Shown here: piece by piece, positions 12,708-24,200 of the stretch
Numbering within the stretch: position 1 is the first letter of the stretch
How the letters are laid out: the number at the start of each line of letters is the position of its first letter
Assembly: GCF_001625215.2 (NCBI RefSeq)
Contig: NC_030386.2
Coordinates: forward strand, 20,120,545 to 20,184,544
DNA from: Daucus carota subsp. sativus
Lineage: Eukaryota; Streptophyta; Magnoliopsida; Apiales; Apiaceae
Direction: 5' to 3'
Length of the DNA stretch: 64,000 nt
Program-made: the position numbers and the translations under genes
The notes under the pieces: model-generated
What the model saw: the letters and a program-made list of their open reading frames with translations, nothing else
Told to the model about the DNA's origin: nothing
Databases searched by the model: none

Positions 12708-13108
12708 TAAGAGCAACTCCAATGCAATGCTATACTTGGTTCTATTGCTATATTATAGCATCAAAAGTAAAAAAACTCAACTCCAAAGGGGTGCTATATT
12801 TGGATGCATCCATGCTTAGATGCATCCTTGGTTCTATATTTGAAACCAAGAATGCATCCATCCATGTTGCCACATCATCAATAACTAGAAATTGGAAACT
12901 AGTTAATGAGTTAATGAGTTAGGTAAAAGTTAATGAGTTGGTTCTATATAGAAGTTAGGTAAAAGTTAATGAGTTGGTTAAATTTGAAACTAGTTATAGA
13001 ACTTAGCATTGGAGTGCAAGTTTTATTTTAGCATCAAAAAACACTTTTTGGTGCTATATTATAGCAATAGCAATAGATATATAGCATCTAGCATTGGACT
13101 TGCTCTAA
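12708..13108. mobile_element. PIF/Harbinger-type MITE
   Basis: A 395-bp element (12711-13105) with inverted ends GAGCAACTCCAATGC and GCATTGGACTTGCTC. It is flanked by the 3-bp direct repeat TAA (12708-12710 and 13106-13108). The subterminal parts repeat TTCTATATT/GCTATATTATAGCA-like motifs in inverted orientation. TAA target duplications and this size fit the Tourist/Harbinger group. It is non-coding and lies between copies 1 and 2 of the local gene family. Confidence 0.8.
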
Positions 13109-13589
13109 GGGGTAGCCTTGTTAACTTGCTTTCTAGCATAACAAACAAAAGCATCACCTCTAGACTGAAGTTACTCGCAGAAACTATCAAAAAGAATACC
13201 AACTTTCATAAAATTTGGTGAATTCCTGCCCAAAGCTCGAACTGTGAGGAGAGAATCAGTCTCAATCTTGACATATGGAGCCAATTGATTGTCATCAAAG
13301 CGAAAATGCCAGAAAGACATTCCTGTTGGTATATTTCTGGATCTTCGTTCTGGGACCTGGTTGCTTCTCAGAGTGCATTTCTTTGTTGGAGGAAATAACC
13401 GTTTTCTCAAAATGAATGAGCTACATGCTGATCATTAAAGAAAAATCTACTTGAATAAGAATTTTATAGTTAACTAGCCATTTATCTGATCATCAGACAT
13501 TTAAAGGAAACCATTAGTACATAACAATGAATCATCATTAGTAGATAAGCAACTCAAGATCGACTCATTTAATACAATATTAATTTACA

Positions 13590-14609
13590 AACACTTGATG
13601 AAAAACGTATGACATTCACAGTTTGGTTTGAAAATGAGAAGGGCCTTGTTAAAACCCCACAAAAGCAAAACCCAATGGGAAAAAGCTCGAGGGGGAAAAA
13701 GAGTGCCCTTCTTTACATGAACAAGTAGTATTACACAGGCTAATAAACACACGGTTGGAACTTCTTCTTGCTCTTGTGAGTTCCCATTGCCATGAGTTTT
13801 TGGCGCAAACTGGTAAAACCTTTGCTGCTCCACTACTGGCTTTTGGAAATCAATAAGTTGAATCCTTCTTTGTTGCTTGGCCTCTGCAATTCCGTCGTAT
13901 AACTGGTGCAACTTATGCCTTGTAGCTTCATATCTAGAATTGTAATCAGTGGGTAACATGTTATCTGTCGGGGCTGATTCGGATGACTTGTGTAACTTAT
14001 GCCTGGAGGCTTCGTCTTCGTCTATACCTGCAGCTGCTTTGCTCTTGTTATCGACCACACCTGCAGGCTTCGTCTTCGTCTATACCTGCAGCTGCTTTCC
14101 TCTTGTTATCGACCACACCTGCAGGTTGATCCTGCCTCACCCTGTACTTGGGACTGCATAACCTCTCCTTGTGCTGCACTGATTCACAATCATAACACTC
14201 CAAAATCTTTCTTTTCTTAGCCGCAACCTCCTTTGTCTCATCGGCCGCCATATTCAAATTTAATTTCAACTGATTTCCTATACCATTATTTCCGTAACAA
14301 ATCTTAGTCTTCTTAACCGCAATCTCCTTTGTCTCATCTCCAAGAGAGCCCGCCATATTCAAATTTAATTTCACCTGCTTTCTTTTACCATGATTTCCGT
14401 AACAAATCTTAGTCTTCTTATCATCGACCCCAACAATTAGTGTGATTAATAAAATCTCTTGAGTCTTCTTCTTCAAGCAACGCATCATCGAGAATAGCAT
14501 CTACGTCAAAACACCCAACATCGAAACTGCTGAATGCTTATTCATCAAGAGGAGGACACGCCAATTCTTCCCACCCGAAGTCATCATCGTTGCCAAACAA
14601 ATTATCCAT
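13590..14609 (-). pseudogene. Copy 2 of the 12-19 kb gene family (disabled)
   Basis: Starts at an ATG (14609) with MDNLFGNDDDFGWEELACPP, clearly related to the intact gene at 19248. Codon 24 is a stop (TAA, 14540-14538), and a frame change follows before the KKTKICYGN block. The block KKTKICYGN...LNLNM is present twice, as an internal duplication absent from the intact copy. A direct tandem duplication with a 58-bp period at about 14010-14125 shifts the frame again, between VVDNKRKAAAGIDEDEA and VDNKSKAAAGIDEDEA. The C-terminal YNSRYEATRHKLHQLYD...AKQQRRIQLIDF block and the conserved 3' block (13625-13715) are well preserved. At least three independent lesions make it a pseudogene. Confidence 0.8.
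14010..14125. repeat. 58-bp tandem duplication
   Basis: Two adjacent, almost identical copies of a sequence starting CTTCGTCTTCGTCTATACC (14010 and 14068). They differ at one base in the part compared (TTTGCTC against TTTCCTC). The period is not a multiple of three, so the duplication by itself breaks the reading frame of copy 2. Confidence 0.9.
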
Positions 14610-14699
14610 CTCTTTGTCACTCTCTGTTCTTTCCCTCTCTCTCAAAAATTTACTTATGGCTTTCTTACTAGGCAATGATCAAAGAGATTGTGTGCATGA

Positions 14700-15356
14700 T
14701 GTAAGAGCAGTGTTGTAAAAAGCGGCAATCGGACTTAGTCGGTGAAGGTACTGTCCAACGATTAATCGGATAATCGGAAATTAATCGGAGTGATTAATCG
14801 GATCATTAATCGTAATCAATTTAATATTATTTTTTAAATTATATATATATATATATATATTATTATAATTATATATAGTATAAATTATAGTCATATAAAA
14901 TCAAAAGATTAATGATTTTTCTATAAAACAAAACATGTCTTTATATACATATACAAGTCCAGTCATCTCATATATAAACTTGAATTTGATTGAATTTGCG
15001 AAGTAAGATATTGCAACTTTATGTAATTAGAGTTTAGGAGCTAATATTGAAAGAATGAAAGGTAATAAAAACAACTTTAATTTTTTTATTTTTTCATTTC
15101 CGTGCCTTTTGTTTTATTTAAAACTAAATTTAAATTTGATTTTTTTTTACTTTTTATTTTTAAATTTTTTAAATTCACCGATTTTGACCGACTTTTTCCG
15201 ATTAATGTCGACTTTTGACTGATTTATAATCCCAATTTTGACCGATTTTCAGAAAAAACGATTTTTTTCACCGATTAACACTTAATCGAGACGTTGGCTG
15301 ATCGAACAGCTATTAATCGACGATTAATCGCCGACTTTTATAACAATGTGTAAGAG
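14700..15356. mobile_element. hAT-type MITE, CAGTGTTGT ends
   Basis: A 641-bp element (14708-15348) with ends CAGTGTTGTAAAAAGCGGC and, inverted, CATTGTTATAAAAGTCGGC. It is flanked by the exact 8-bp repeat TGTAAGAG (14700-14707 and 15349-15356), the hAT signature. Both ends carry dense ATTAATCGG / CCGATTAAT motifs, as expected of subterminal transposase-binding repeats. The centre is AT-rich without coding sequence. The element at 39820 shares its terminal sequence. Confidence 0.9.
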
Positions 15357-16246
15357 GTACAAGAGGTATACATAACACACTTATAAAATAAAATGCTCAC
15401 TTTTACTTGCTGTCCAATCATCATGATTTTTCTAATCCATATCTGATTATATTTTATAATTTAATTATTTTCTTTTAACAAGATAACATGCTATTTCATA
15501 TTTGATTTATATTATACTATATAATGTCAGAGGTGTAAGTGTGGAAATTAAAATATTTCTTTTACATTTACGCACTTTAAGTACATGATGACAACATAAA
15601 GACCGCTTATAATAAAAAGAAAATAGGAGTCTGTGATACATTGTCCTCTAATCACAATCAAAATATCAAAAATTATATATGTATTACAAGAATTTTTGTA
15701 ATATCTTGAAACTTAATCGTGATTTGATAACACGAGCCAATCAGTCCAAATATGTTTATGATCCATAATAAATTTTAAAAGTATTGTGATTAATATTATT
15801 ATTGCTAAACAGTAAATATTATATTTTCACTCGCTTAAACAAAGGAATCAAACTTACGTATTTTATAAAAAACAGATAAATAATACACATGTTCCAAATA
15901 AAATAATTATACAAAAATATGATTTAAAATACAATGTAAATTAGCATCCCGTGCCTTGCACGGGTTCTTATGCTAATTCCAATGAATATTATTATTACTA
16001 ATTATATACACATATATACTTTATTTTTTAATTAATATTAATTTATTTCCAAAGTATGAGATTTTATTCACATTTTACATGTCCTACCAAATTTATATTA
16101 AATCTCATTTTTAATATCATATCTAAAATATAAGTCAGCATTAAAAAATTATCGTTAAATTATGTATATTTGAAATGTGTCATGCATTTTGCTTTGGTTG
16201 CATCTTGTTTCCTTAAATTCATTAGGGGTCCTTGTATTTTGCAAAC
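15357..16246. other. AT-rich spacer
   Basis: No gene or clear repeat structure. A short GC-richer patch at about 15940-15970 (CCCGTGCCTTGCACGGG) is a perfect small hairpin. Similar hairpins are common in plant repeats, but I cannot assign this one. Confidence 0.4.
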
Positions 16247-16907
16247 AAAACATAATACACTAGCGTCACTCTTAACCCTAATTATCTCTACCCTTTCTCT
16301 TGTCGTGGCCGCTTGGGGCTTCCGTCGTTTTCTACAGGTGGAAAACCCCGTATCACTTAATTGCTTTGTTTAAAGACCATCGGAGATTTCGTTGCCTCTC
16401 TTCCAAGCGGGCGAGTTTCAGTCCGATTTCTCTTGTTTTTGTGGTTCTACTCCGGATCTATTCCCGGGAGAATTCTTAGATCTAAAACCATCGGAGATTT
16501 CGTTGTCTTTCTTCTCTGTTTCAAGCGGGTGGATTTTCAGTTCGATTTCTCTTGTTTCTGTGGTTCTGCTTTAGATCTAAGGTTGTTTTCTCTTCTTGGT
16601 GAGAGTTTTGTTTTTTGCTTCTTAATTGTGAGCGGGGTCTTGATTTGATGATGAAAGTTTGTATGGAATCGCTGTTTTGGTCGATTGCTCAAACGCATGA
16701 TGAAGAAAGTACCAGTAATTCAACGAGAATGCATGAAGCGGGTACTTGTACTTGTATATACATTTTCTTCAAAATATCGTTTAATTGTCTTTTTATGAGA
16801 ACATACGATTGCAATTTACTGTTTGTTCGACTCGATCATTGGTGTAGATGCCGTATGGCTTTTTATTATTAGATTAACACGTTTGTTTCAAAAAAAAACA
16901 TAATACA
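16247..16907 (+). mobile_element. Short polyA retroelement (SINE/LINE-derivative)
   Basis: The sequence 16260-16894 ends in a run of A and is flanked by the exact 13-bp direct repeat AAAACATAATACA (16247-16259 and 16895-16907). Together these mark target-primed reverse transcription. Inside, a segment starting CCATCGGAGATTTCGTTG occurs twice (about 16378 and 16493), and GTGAGAGTTTTGTTTT and TTGATGATGAAAGTTTG follow. A diverged copy lies at 26227-26731. There is no tRNA-like A/B box that I can see and no reverse-transcriptase frame. It is either a LINE deletion derivative or a long SINE-like element. Plus-strand open frames over it are chance products. Confidence 0.75.
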
Positions 16908-18200
16908 AATCTGCCGTAATTCAAACAGTTGCACCACCCATTTAGAATTCGGGCTGGCAAATAAATTATCTAACAATTTTCTCGGCACTTCTCCCTCCAA
17001 CGAACAACACACAGAAAACAGGTTGCTAATTATTATTCTATGATTTTTCCGGCAACAAGAAAAATCAAGACTTTCAAGAAGTATGATTATAAAAATAAGA
17101 TCGTTAAACCCGAGCATACACAGACATTCTCATCTTTTTTAGGGAAGTTTTTATAAAGGAAAATGGGACTTAAAATGCAAACACACTGAATTTCTCAATA
17201 ACATTTGGGATCTATAGATGTACATACCTTGGGACCTTAGAAAATCATCAAAAAAATATATAAAGCACGAAAAAACCAATCTCTGAATCATGTAGCTGTT
17301 TGGAATTACGAAGTGACTCAGGCAGCTTTTAAGACTTTTTTTTTTTTGGCTAATTGGCTTTTAAGACTTTGTTGTAAAGGTACAAGCAAACAAGTACAAG
17401 AAATAGCAAAATATCAAAAAAAATTGTAGTATATTGTAACCCAGCTTGGCAGTTGTCGCAGCCAAAATGTGAGGTGATGATTTCAAACACATAATAGAGA
17501 TGTATCGACCGTACATTAGTTCTAGATATATATAGACCAGAGTATATATACAGGAAAAAGAGAATCTAAAATTTTATAGTAGCAAAATTATCTACTAAGA
17601 GGTAAATAATGCAATTATGTAAAGTAATGGGAATAAGTGTGTTTTGTCATTACCACTGGATAGCATTTTGCAAACAATTTTTAAAGTAACATTTTTCCAA
17701 ACAAAATATTATACATCAAGACAGTTGTAAATTATGTGGTGCAGCTTTATTGCCCCTTTCATCATGAACAGTCAAAAATAAGGGTAAATGTATAATAATA
17801 CTCTTAAAATAGATGATAACGTAATAAAGCGGTTCGCATTTAACAGAACATGTCGAACATGATTCCAATTATGCCGAGAAGAGAATAAAAAGGGTAAACA
17901 AAGCAATTATGTAAAGTAATGGAAATAAGTGCGTTTCGTTAGTACCAATGTGTGGCATTTTGCAAAATAACTCTTTCAAGTAACGTTAATCCAAACAAAA
18001 TATAGTACATCAAGGCACATTTGTAATTTAAGACTGTATATACTTCCAAAAAAACATCATAACATATCGTCTATAGGCCATCCAAAACTTAACATAACAA
18101 TCACAGATTAGAACAACAATGAAAACAAGCCAAAGATTTGCTACAAATAGTTATCACTTGATTCAATATTAATTCAGTATCAATACAAATACTTTTGATC
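16908..18200. other. Spacer with a diverged direct repeat
   Basis: A stretch at 17600-17720 (GCAATTATGTAAAGTAATGGGAATAAGTG, CATTTTGCAAA, CCAAACAAAATAT, ACATCAAG) recurs at about 17900-18020 with scattered differences, giving an imperfect direct repeat with a period near 300 bp. No gene is recognised. Confidence 0.6.
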
Positions 18201-18224
18201 AAAAACTGATTAAATTCATATTTT

Positions 18225-18325
18225 GTCTTCACAAGGAGAAGGGCCTCGTTAAAAACCCATAAGGGCAAAACCAAATGGAAAAAAGCTCAAGGGGAAAAAG
18301 AGTGCCCTTCATTACATGAATTTAT
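18225..18325 (-). other. Conserved 3' block shared by the three family copies
   Basis: Read on the gene strand it is a pyrimidine-rich block, GGGCACTCTTTTTCCCC, then a TTTTTTCCATTTGGTTTTGCCC-type segment and GGTTTTTAACGAGGCCC. Equivalents lie at 13625-13715 and 12085-12170. It lies after the stop codon, yet it is the best-conserved non-coding stretch among the copies. Similar sequence occurs widely in plant retrotransposon terminal regions as I remember them, so it may be an acquired transcript-end module. That last point is a recollection, not shown here. Confidence 0.5.
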
Positions 18326-18345
18326 CGTATTCATAGTTGGAACTT

Positions 18346-19248
18346 CTAGTTGCTTTTGTGAGTCCGCCTTGCCATCAATTTTTGCTGCAAGTTCTTTCCT
18401 TTTGTCTTTACTCTGCACCTTGACTGCTCCATTACTACCTGTTGAAAATTTATAACTTGAACCTGTTTTTGTTGCTTAGCTTCTTTTTCTCGCTCGTATG
18501 ACATATGTAACTTACGCCTTGTAGCTTCGTATCTCGAATTATAATCATTGTGCATCTTGTTATCTACCACAACAAATTGATTTGAACAATCCAGCCTCAT
18601 CAAGTCCGCTTGTCGCTTAGGTTGGCTGATTGATTCAGATGTCTCGCGTAACTTATTCTTAGGAGCTTCCAATTTGAATTTATTACCACCACTCATTTTA
18701 TCATCCACCGCACCAAGCTGATTCGTATGATCCTGCATCTCCCTGTACTTTCGCTGCATAGGTTTGCATATCTTATCTAATGGATCTTCCAATTTCACAT
18801 CAGCATCAGCTTTCCTCTTTCTATCGACCATATCAACTCGTCGATTTGCATGATTTAGCTTTGACATTTTCTTTTGCTGCATCGATTGACAATCATAACA
18901 ATCCATGATTCTCCTCTTCTTAACTTTCGGCTCTACAATTTCTCGCGTTTCATTTTTATGAAAGGCCATAATCTCTATCATATTTGAATTTAATTTCAAT
19001 TGCTTTCCTTTGCCATTATTTCCATAGCAAATCTTAGCCTTCTTATCAATCCCAACAACTTCAGTATTTTGATTAAGAATACGAACTGGTGTTGAGTCTT
19101 GTTCTTTGACGCTTTCAAGTAGTGGATCATCGAGAATACCATCTAGATCATAACACAAAACATCAAAGTTTAATGCGAATTCGTCAAGAGGGGGACATGA
19201 CAATCCTTCCCATCCCGAATCATCCCCATTGCCAAACACATCACCCAT
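18346..19248 (-). CDS. Unrecognised nuclear-type protein (intact copy 3)
   Basis: An intronless 300-aa frame starting at a clear ATG (19248). I do not recognise the family. The N-terminus is acidic (DVFGNGDDSGWEGLSCPPLDEF, then DLDGILDDPLLE). Then come a KICYGNNGKGKQLKLN block, basic clusters that could be nuclear localisation signals (KVKKRR near 113, RKRKAD near 146), a DCYDCQSMQQKK block, and a C-terminal charged, probably helical region (YNSRYEATRRKLHMSYEREKE, KQQKQVQVINF). The same blocks survive in two decayed copies to the left, so this is the only intact member here. Acidic plus basic composition suggests a nuclear regulatory role, which is inference. A conserved block follows the stop at 18225-18325. 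Confidence 0.6.
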   Translation of the reverse strand: MGDVFGNGDDSGWEGLSCPPLDEFALNFDVLCYDLDGILDDPLLESVKEQDSTPVRILNQNTEVVGIDKKAKICYGNNGKGKQLKLNSNMIEIMAFHKNETREIVEPKVKKRRIMDCYDCQSMQQKKMSKLNHANRRVDMVDRKRKADADVKLEDPLDKICKPMQRKYREMQDHTNQLGAVDDKMSGGNKFKLEAPKNKLRETSESISQPKRQADLMRLDCSNQFVVVDNKMHNDYNSRYEATRRKLHMSYEREKEAKQQKQVQVINFQQVVMEQSRCRVKTKGKNLQQKLMARRTHKSN

Positions 19249-19890
19249 CTTTTCTCACCGTTTTTTCTTAGCACTCGATATATAATAACAAACACCAAAA
19301 GCTTAATACATATCGCTTTCTCACTAAACAATGAATAATACATCGGCTGATCATGTAGTGTAATATATAAGGCGTAGTAGTGTGTAATGTAAGAATTATA
19401 TGTAATAAATGTGCATTGATTTATTAAAAAAGATTTGTAATATCTGAATCTAAAAAATCCGAAAAATTTGATATTTATTCAAATATTTATATTCGTGTCT
19501 GATCTTATAATATTTACTGCATATATGATCAGATATCTTATTTGTAATGTGTTGGAAGAATTGATATTTGTAATGTAAGAAATATATGTGATTAATATGC
19601 ACATATTTATGAAAAATTGCTTGTAATATCTATTATCACTTAACTTAGTGCCGGAGCAATTAAAAAGTTCTAAAAATTTTGATATTTGTTTGAAATATAT
19701 GTATCCATATATGAACATATATTATTCATATCCAAGACCAGTTTTATTTAAAATATGATGCAATGTATTATGATAAATTTATATGTGATTAAGACAAATT
19801 TACTAAAATTGAAGTTATAAAATCTGATTATTACTTGACTCGGTAATTAAGTTATACTAAAATTAAAGTTAATATAAAACCTAATTATTA
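19249..19890. other. Upstream flank of copy 3
   Basis: AT-rich sequence that should include the promoter of the gene starting at 19248. Two segments at about 19380-19510 and 19555-19690 repeat the theme GTAATGTAAGAA.TATATGTRATWAAT, with GATATTTRTTYRAAATAT, giving a diverged tandem duplication of about 175 bp. Confidence 0.5.
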
Positions 19891-20707
19891 CTTGACTCTA
19901 GGGATGGGCATGCACTCCGACCCTCTTGATCCCGATCCGATCCCCGCCCCTTTCGGGTCGGGGGTTTGAGGATTTTTTCGGGACGACGCGGGAATGGGAA
20001 ATGTTTTATAAACAATTTGGGGATCTGGGCGGAGTCCGGGATTCGTGTCTGCCGCCCCGATCCCCTACCCCGCCCGCCCGCCCGCCCGCCCCTTTAGGTT
20101 CGGGGTTTAGGGATTTTTTCGGGGGCGAGGTGGGGAACAGGGAAGATTTTATAAAAAATTCGAGGATCGGGGCGGGGTTCGGGATTCGTGTCGCCCTGTC
20201 CCAATCCCGTCGATTATATATATATATAGACACACACACATAAATAATAATATATTTATATATAATATACTAAGTAAATTATTAAAAATAAATATCATTT
20301 ATAATATTAAAAAACTGAAAAAAAAAATAATCTTTATTCTTATTGATCGATTATTATTATATTGTAATATAATATATTTAATCATTTTAAAATGATCATT
20401 TATTTATATTCTAAATCAATTTTAATATGATTTGATGATAAAAATATGAAATAATATTAGTTTATTAGTATATTACGAGTTAGTAGTTTGTTTTTTATTA
20501 AAAGCATACTATATATTATAAAATTATTATTTTTTATTAAAATGAATAAATTCTTCGAATCCCAGTGGGGATCCCTTTTCCCCGTTCAGAACGGGGATCG
20601 GGGAGAAAAAGAATCTATGTTCGAGGTTCGGGGATCGATGATAAATTCGGGAACGGGGATAGCACCCCCGACCCCAAAGTGCCTCCGTGTCCATCCCTAG
20701 TTGACTT
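19891..20707. mobile_element. hAT-like MITE with GC-rich CGGGGATC arrays
   Basis: An 801-bp element (19899-20699) with ends TAGGGATGGGCA and, inverted, TAGGGATGGACA. Flanking 8-mers CTTGACTC and GTTGACTT match at 6 of 8 positions, consistent with an old hAT target duplication. Both ends are strikingly GC-rich and built from GGGGATCGGGG / CCCCGATCCCC units, including CCCGCCCGCCCGCCCGCC at about 20070. The middle is almost pure AT. Open frames over the GC-rich parts are artefacts of composition. Confidence 0.75.
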
Positions 20708-21219
20708 GGTAAATGAGTTGTCAAAAAATTTCGAATATATCATATTCAAGTAAAGTTAAAAAAATTACCCATGTATCTTTTTATTATAAATAATATATAA
20801 AGTGAAAGGAAAAATGATGTTATATTTTTTAGTAAAACCTGAATACTATTAATACTATAGTTTCATATTAACAAAAATGAAGTAAATAGCCTCTCTAATG
20901 TGGGCGAAAGCTACACCTGGCACATGATGTATCACAAATTTGTAAACATGACATTCCATCTGTTTGGAACCACACTATTGAGGTATCCAATCTGCTCATT
21001 AAGGAACAATAGGTATCGAATCTGAACCACAATTTGATTATAAACAAAACGAAGCTCTTGGATAATAATCCGTAATTCTACATGTAAATAACTTCGGTTA
21101 TAAGCTCATCCTGACAAGCTTCACAACTACTTTCATTGCAACGGAAAAACTGCCCAAGGATGAGAAATTCTGTTTCATTAAGCAGCCTCTTCACTTAAAT
21201 TTGTATTCCTGGCACAAGC
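20708..21219. other. MCTS1 3' flank
   Basis: Spacer that includes the 3' untranslated region of the MCTS1 gene (stop at 21220 on the minus strand). Nothing else is recognised. Confidence 0.5.
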
Positions 21220-24200
21220 TCAGTCTAGTTTCTCCATCTGTTAGAATCATCAATACAGGAAAATATCAGTTAGTGGGCTGCAAATACAGGTATATTTGAA
21301 TTACTAGAACAAATAAAAAGAAGAAACATAAGCAAGTACCTTCCAAAGACCATCATTAAGATAATGCATGTTGTCCACGCCAATTCCTTTATTGACTGCC
21401 TTACTGCAGTGATCCGAAACGAAGCATAAATATGAATTCATGTAATGGGGAAAGCAAATATAAGCATTTCAGCATGACAATATCAGTTTCACATAGATAT
21501 CTGACATGGTGATTTTGTATCTAGAACGCAGTTTACTCTGTTGCTATCATACTTTTCTGCAGCAAGACAAAGAGTATGCAATATAGTCATCCAATTACTT
21601 ACCAGAGAAAGATACCTCTTAACCTCTATAAAGGAATTTTTTATTAAAAGATTATGGGAGATCTCTAAGGTTTATTTATCTATTGAAAAAGTAACTATGC
21701 CACATAGGTGCATACAAGTACTTGTATAAATTATTATACACATTAATGCAGATACTCATCTTTTGATAACAAACACAAGGTATCAGCACAGGACAGCGAA
21801 TGGAAATCAGGAAATGTATTGAATGCATGGACAATTTTTATTAATTGAAGTCATTAAGAAATTACCAAGTGCACAAAATTTTCATTAAAAGTTACACACA
21901 TGCACACGCAAACACAAAGCAGCAACGATTTATTCAATGTATTCCCACAAACAGAAAATATGATGTGAATGATCAGGAAAGAAGAAAAGACACATCCAGT
22001 TAGCAACTCACATATCCTTTGCTGACATTTTCGTAAAGCCGATAGCAAGAGCATGCTGCTTTCCTTCAGCCATTATGGCCTGAAAGTATTACACATTACA
22101 ATTCAGAACATTAAGTACTGTACATACAAATATATCTTGTTACTTTTTAGTTAAGAAGTAAAATCCAAACTTTTATAGAATATAGTATCTGAACTGCTAA
22201 ATATGTGAACAATAATTTGGGCCATAATTAGGTAAAATATATTTTTATCTTATTGTGTACCACAGGAGTTTCTGCACCAACTTCTTCATCCAAGTAACCA
22301 CCAGGAGATGTAAGCCCTGGGCACATAATGTTTGCACCTGCGAGCACAAATCTTATTGCACCCCTGTCTACCTGCAGCTTTTTCATTATTTCTGGATCTG
22401 CAACAGTAAGACATAAGTGTGAAGTTTAGGACAGCTGCAGAGAAAAACCAAACTAGTAGATAACTTAAAATTTTTCATCATTTTAGTTTATCTTTAACCG
22501 AATTAAATGAAAATAAACATTCTCAAATTAAACCTATTTTACTTCATTCTCACCAAAAATCTACAGAATCAGCAATTGCTATGACTGCAAAAGTGATCAC
22601 TGAGGGTTGAACAGGAAGAGGGAGGTATTAAGTGTGACAGTATGGAACTATAGATAGGTAATTTTATAGAGATTGACTGATATATAACGAACTAGAAGTC
22701 GGAGTTACAAAGGGGTTGTAAGTTTTAGACTTTAAACCATGGGTGGCAACAATATGCGGACCTTCTTCAACCCCAGGATGTGATGAGTCGACATCGAGGT
22801 GCCAAACGACTCCAAAGACTTGCTTCTATTCTTACGCCAGAACTAGGAAAACTTCTTTAGAATTTGACGCCATAATCTGATAGAAACGGGAGATAAAGCA
22901 TTGGGTCGAACTCTTCTTTGGTGTCAAGGTAATAGCTATGAATAGTCATCGACTTCCGGGAAAGGGTAGAAGAATGGGACCACATATTAGAAGTCGGTTC
23001 AAACACTAGAAACAATGGAAAAGGAAGCAACTTGTAGGAGGAAAGGTTGTAGATTGAGGAAACTGTCAATAAGTAAAACTAATCCATGTATATTATTGAT
23101 AATTCAAACATCCAGTGTTATTTTATTTCCTGTCAAGTCTCAACCAACTAGCATACCAAGTCTTGTAGCCTATTGCAACAAGAGGTTGAGCAGTTGCATC
23201 TCAGTGAGAAATGGTTATATGGTTATTTAAATTTCTGCAATTGACTTTGACCCTTAGACGGGGCATAAGTCATAAATGTGCAATTATTTAAATTTTTGGA
23301 ATTGACCACTTCAAAAGAAAAAAGGGTCTCATCTAACCTGGAGGCTGGATCACATGAACACGAGAAATGACAATTTAGTTGAATATCTCAACTTTCAGTT
23401 TCATAAAACGACAAGTCCAGAGAAAACCCATACAAGGACCAATATGTTATTGAACCAAAACTTGTACATAATATAACTAGGTAAGAGCACTTTACATTGA
23501 TGAAGAAGTCGAAGGGTTGGCATGTATGGCCCATCACGCACATTGAAAAATAGTGGCACATTGTTGACTACGACTAAGTTCAAATGATTCTGGCTACACA
23601 CAAAATTAGAAAACCAAAAATAAGAAAGAGATTAGACAACATTATAAGAAATGCTTACAATACACCAGCAGTGAAAAACACACAATATATATTGGTATCT
23701 ATACAAAATAAATTATGGATTTCTGACTGAAAACAAACAGTTGGTAAGAGAGCTACAGTCGTAAACCCTATTTTTACACATTTAAATTCAAAAAGCAACA
23801 TGATAATGAAAGAAAAATAGCACAAATACTTTCTTAGCCCAAGGCAAAAACCTCCTGCTGCAAGAGCTGTATAAGCTAGATCAAAACCACAAATCTCTAT
23901 AATGTCAACTATCCTATGTACTGTCGTCCTCCACCAGTGTCGGAGGCATATATCATTCTTGGGTTTAAAGAGCCCAAAGTGACATCTCATAACTTTTGAA
24001 GTTTTCCCCTAACCTACCCCTTCAACCCCTATTTAAAATACAACTAAAAGATTAGCTATATATGTAGTCTATCTTCAGATATATGAACAATTCTATGTCA
24101 ATCTGATACTTAAAAAAAAATAGTTACACATCATTTTTGCTGTTTTCCAGATTTATATATCACAGTCCAGATTCATATATCACTTTGCTCATATCATATT

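Noticed and set aside
16170..16648. Hydrophobic frames at 16.2-16.6 kb as a small membrane protein gene
   Set aside because: They overlap a retroelement with a polyA tail and target duplication; the similar residues come from its internal duplication.
19926..20243. GC-rich open frames that could suggest transferred DNA
   Set aside because: They lie in the subterminal arrays of a MITE with identifiable inverted ends; the GC content comes from repeated CCCCGATC units.
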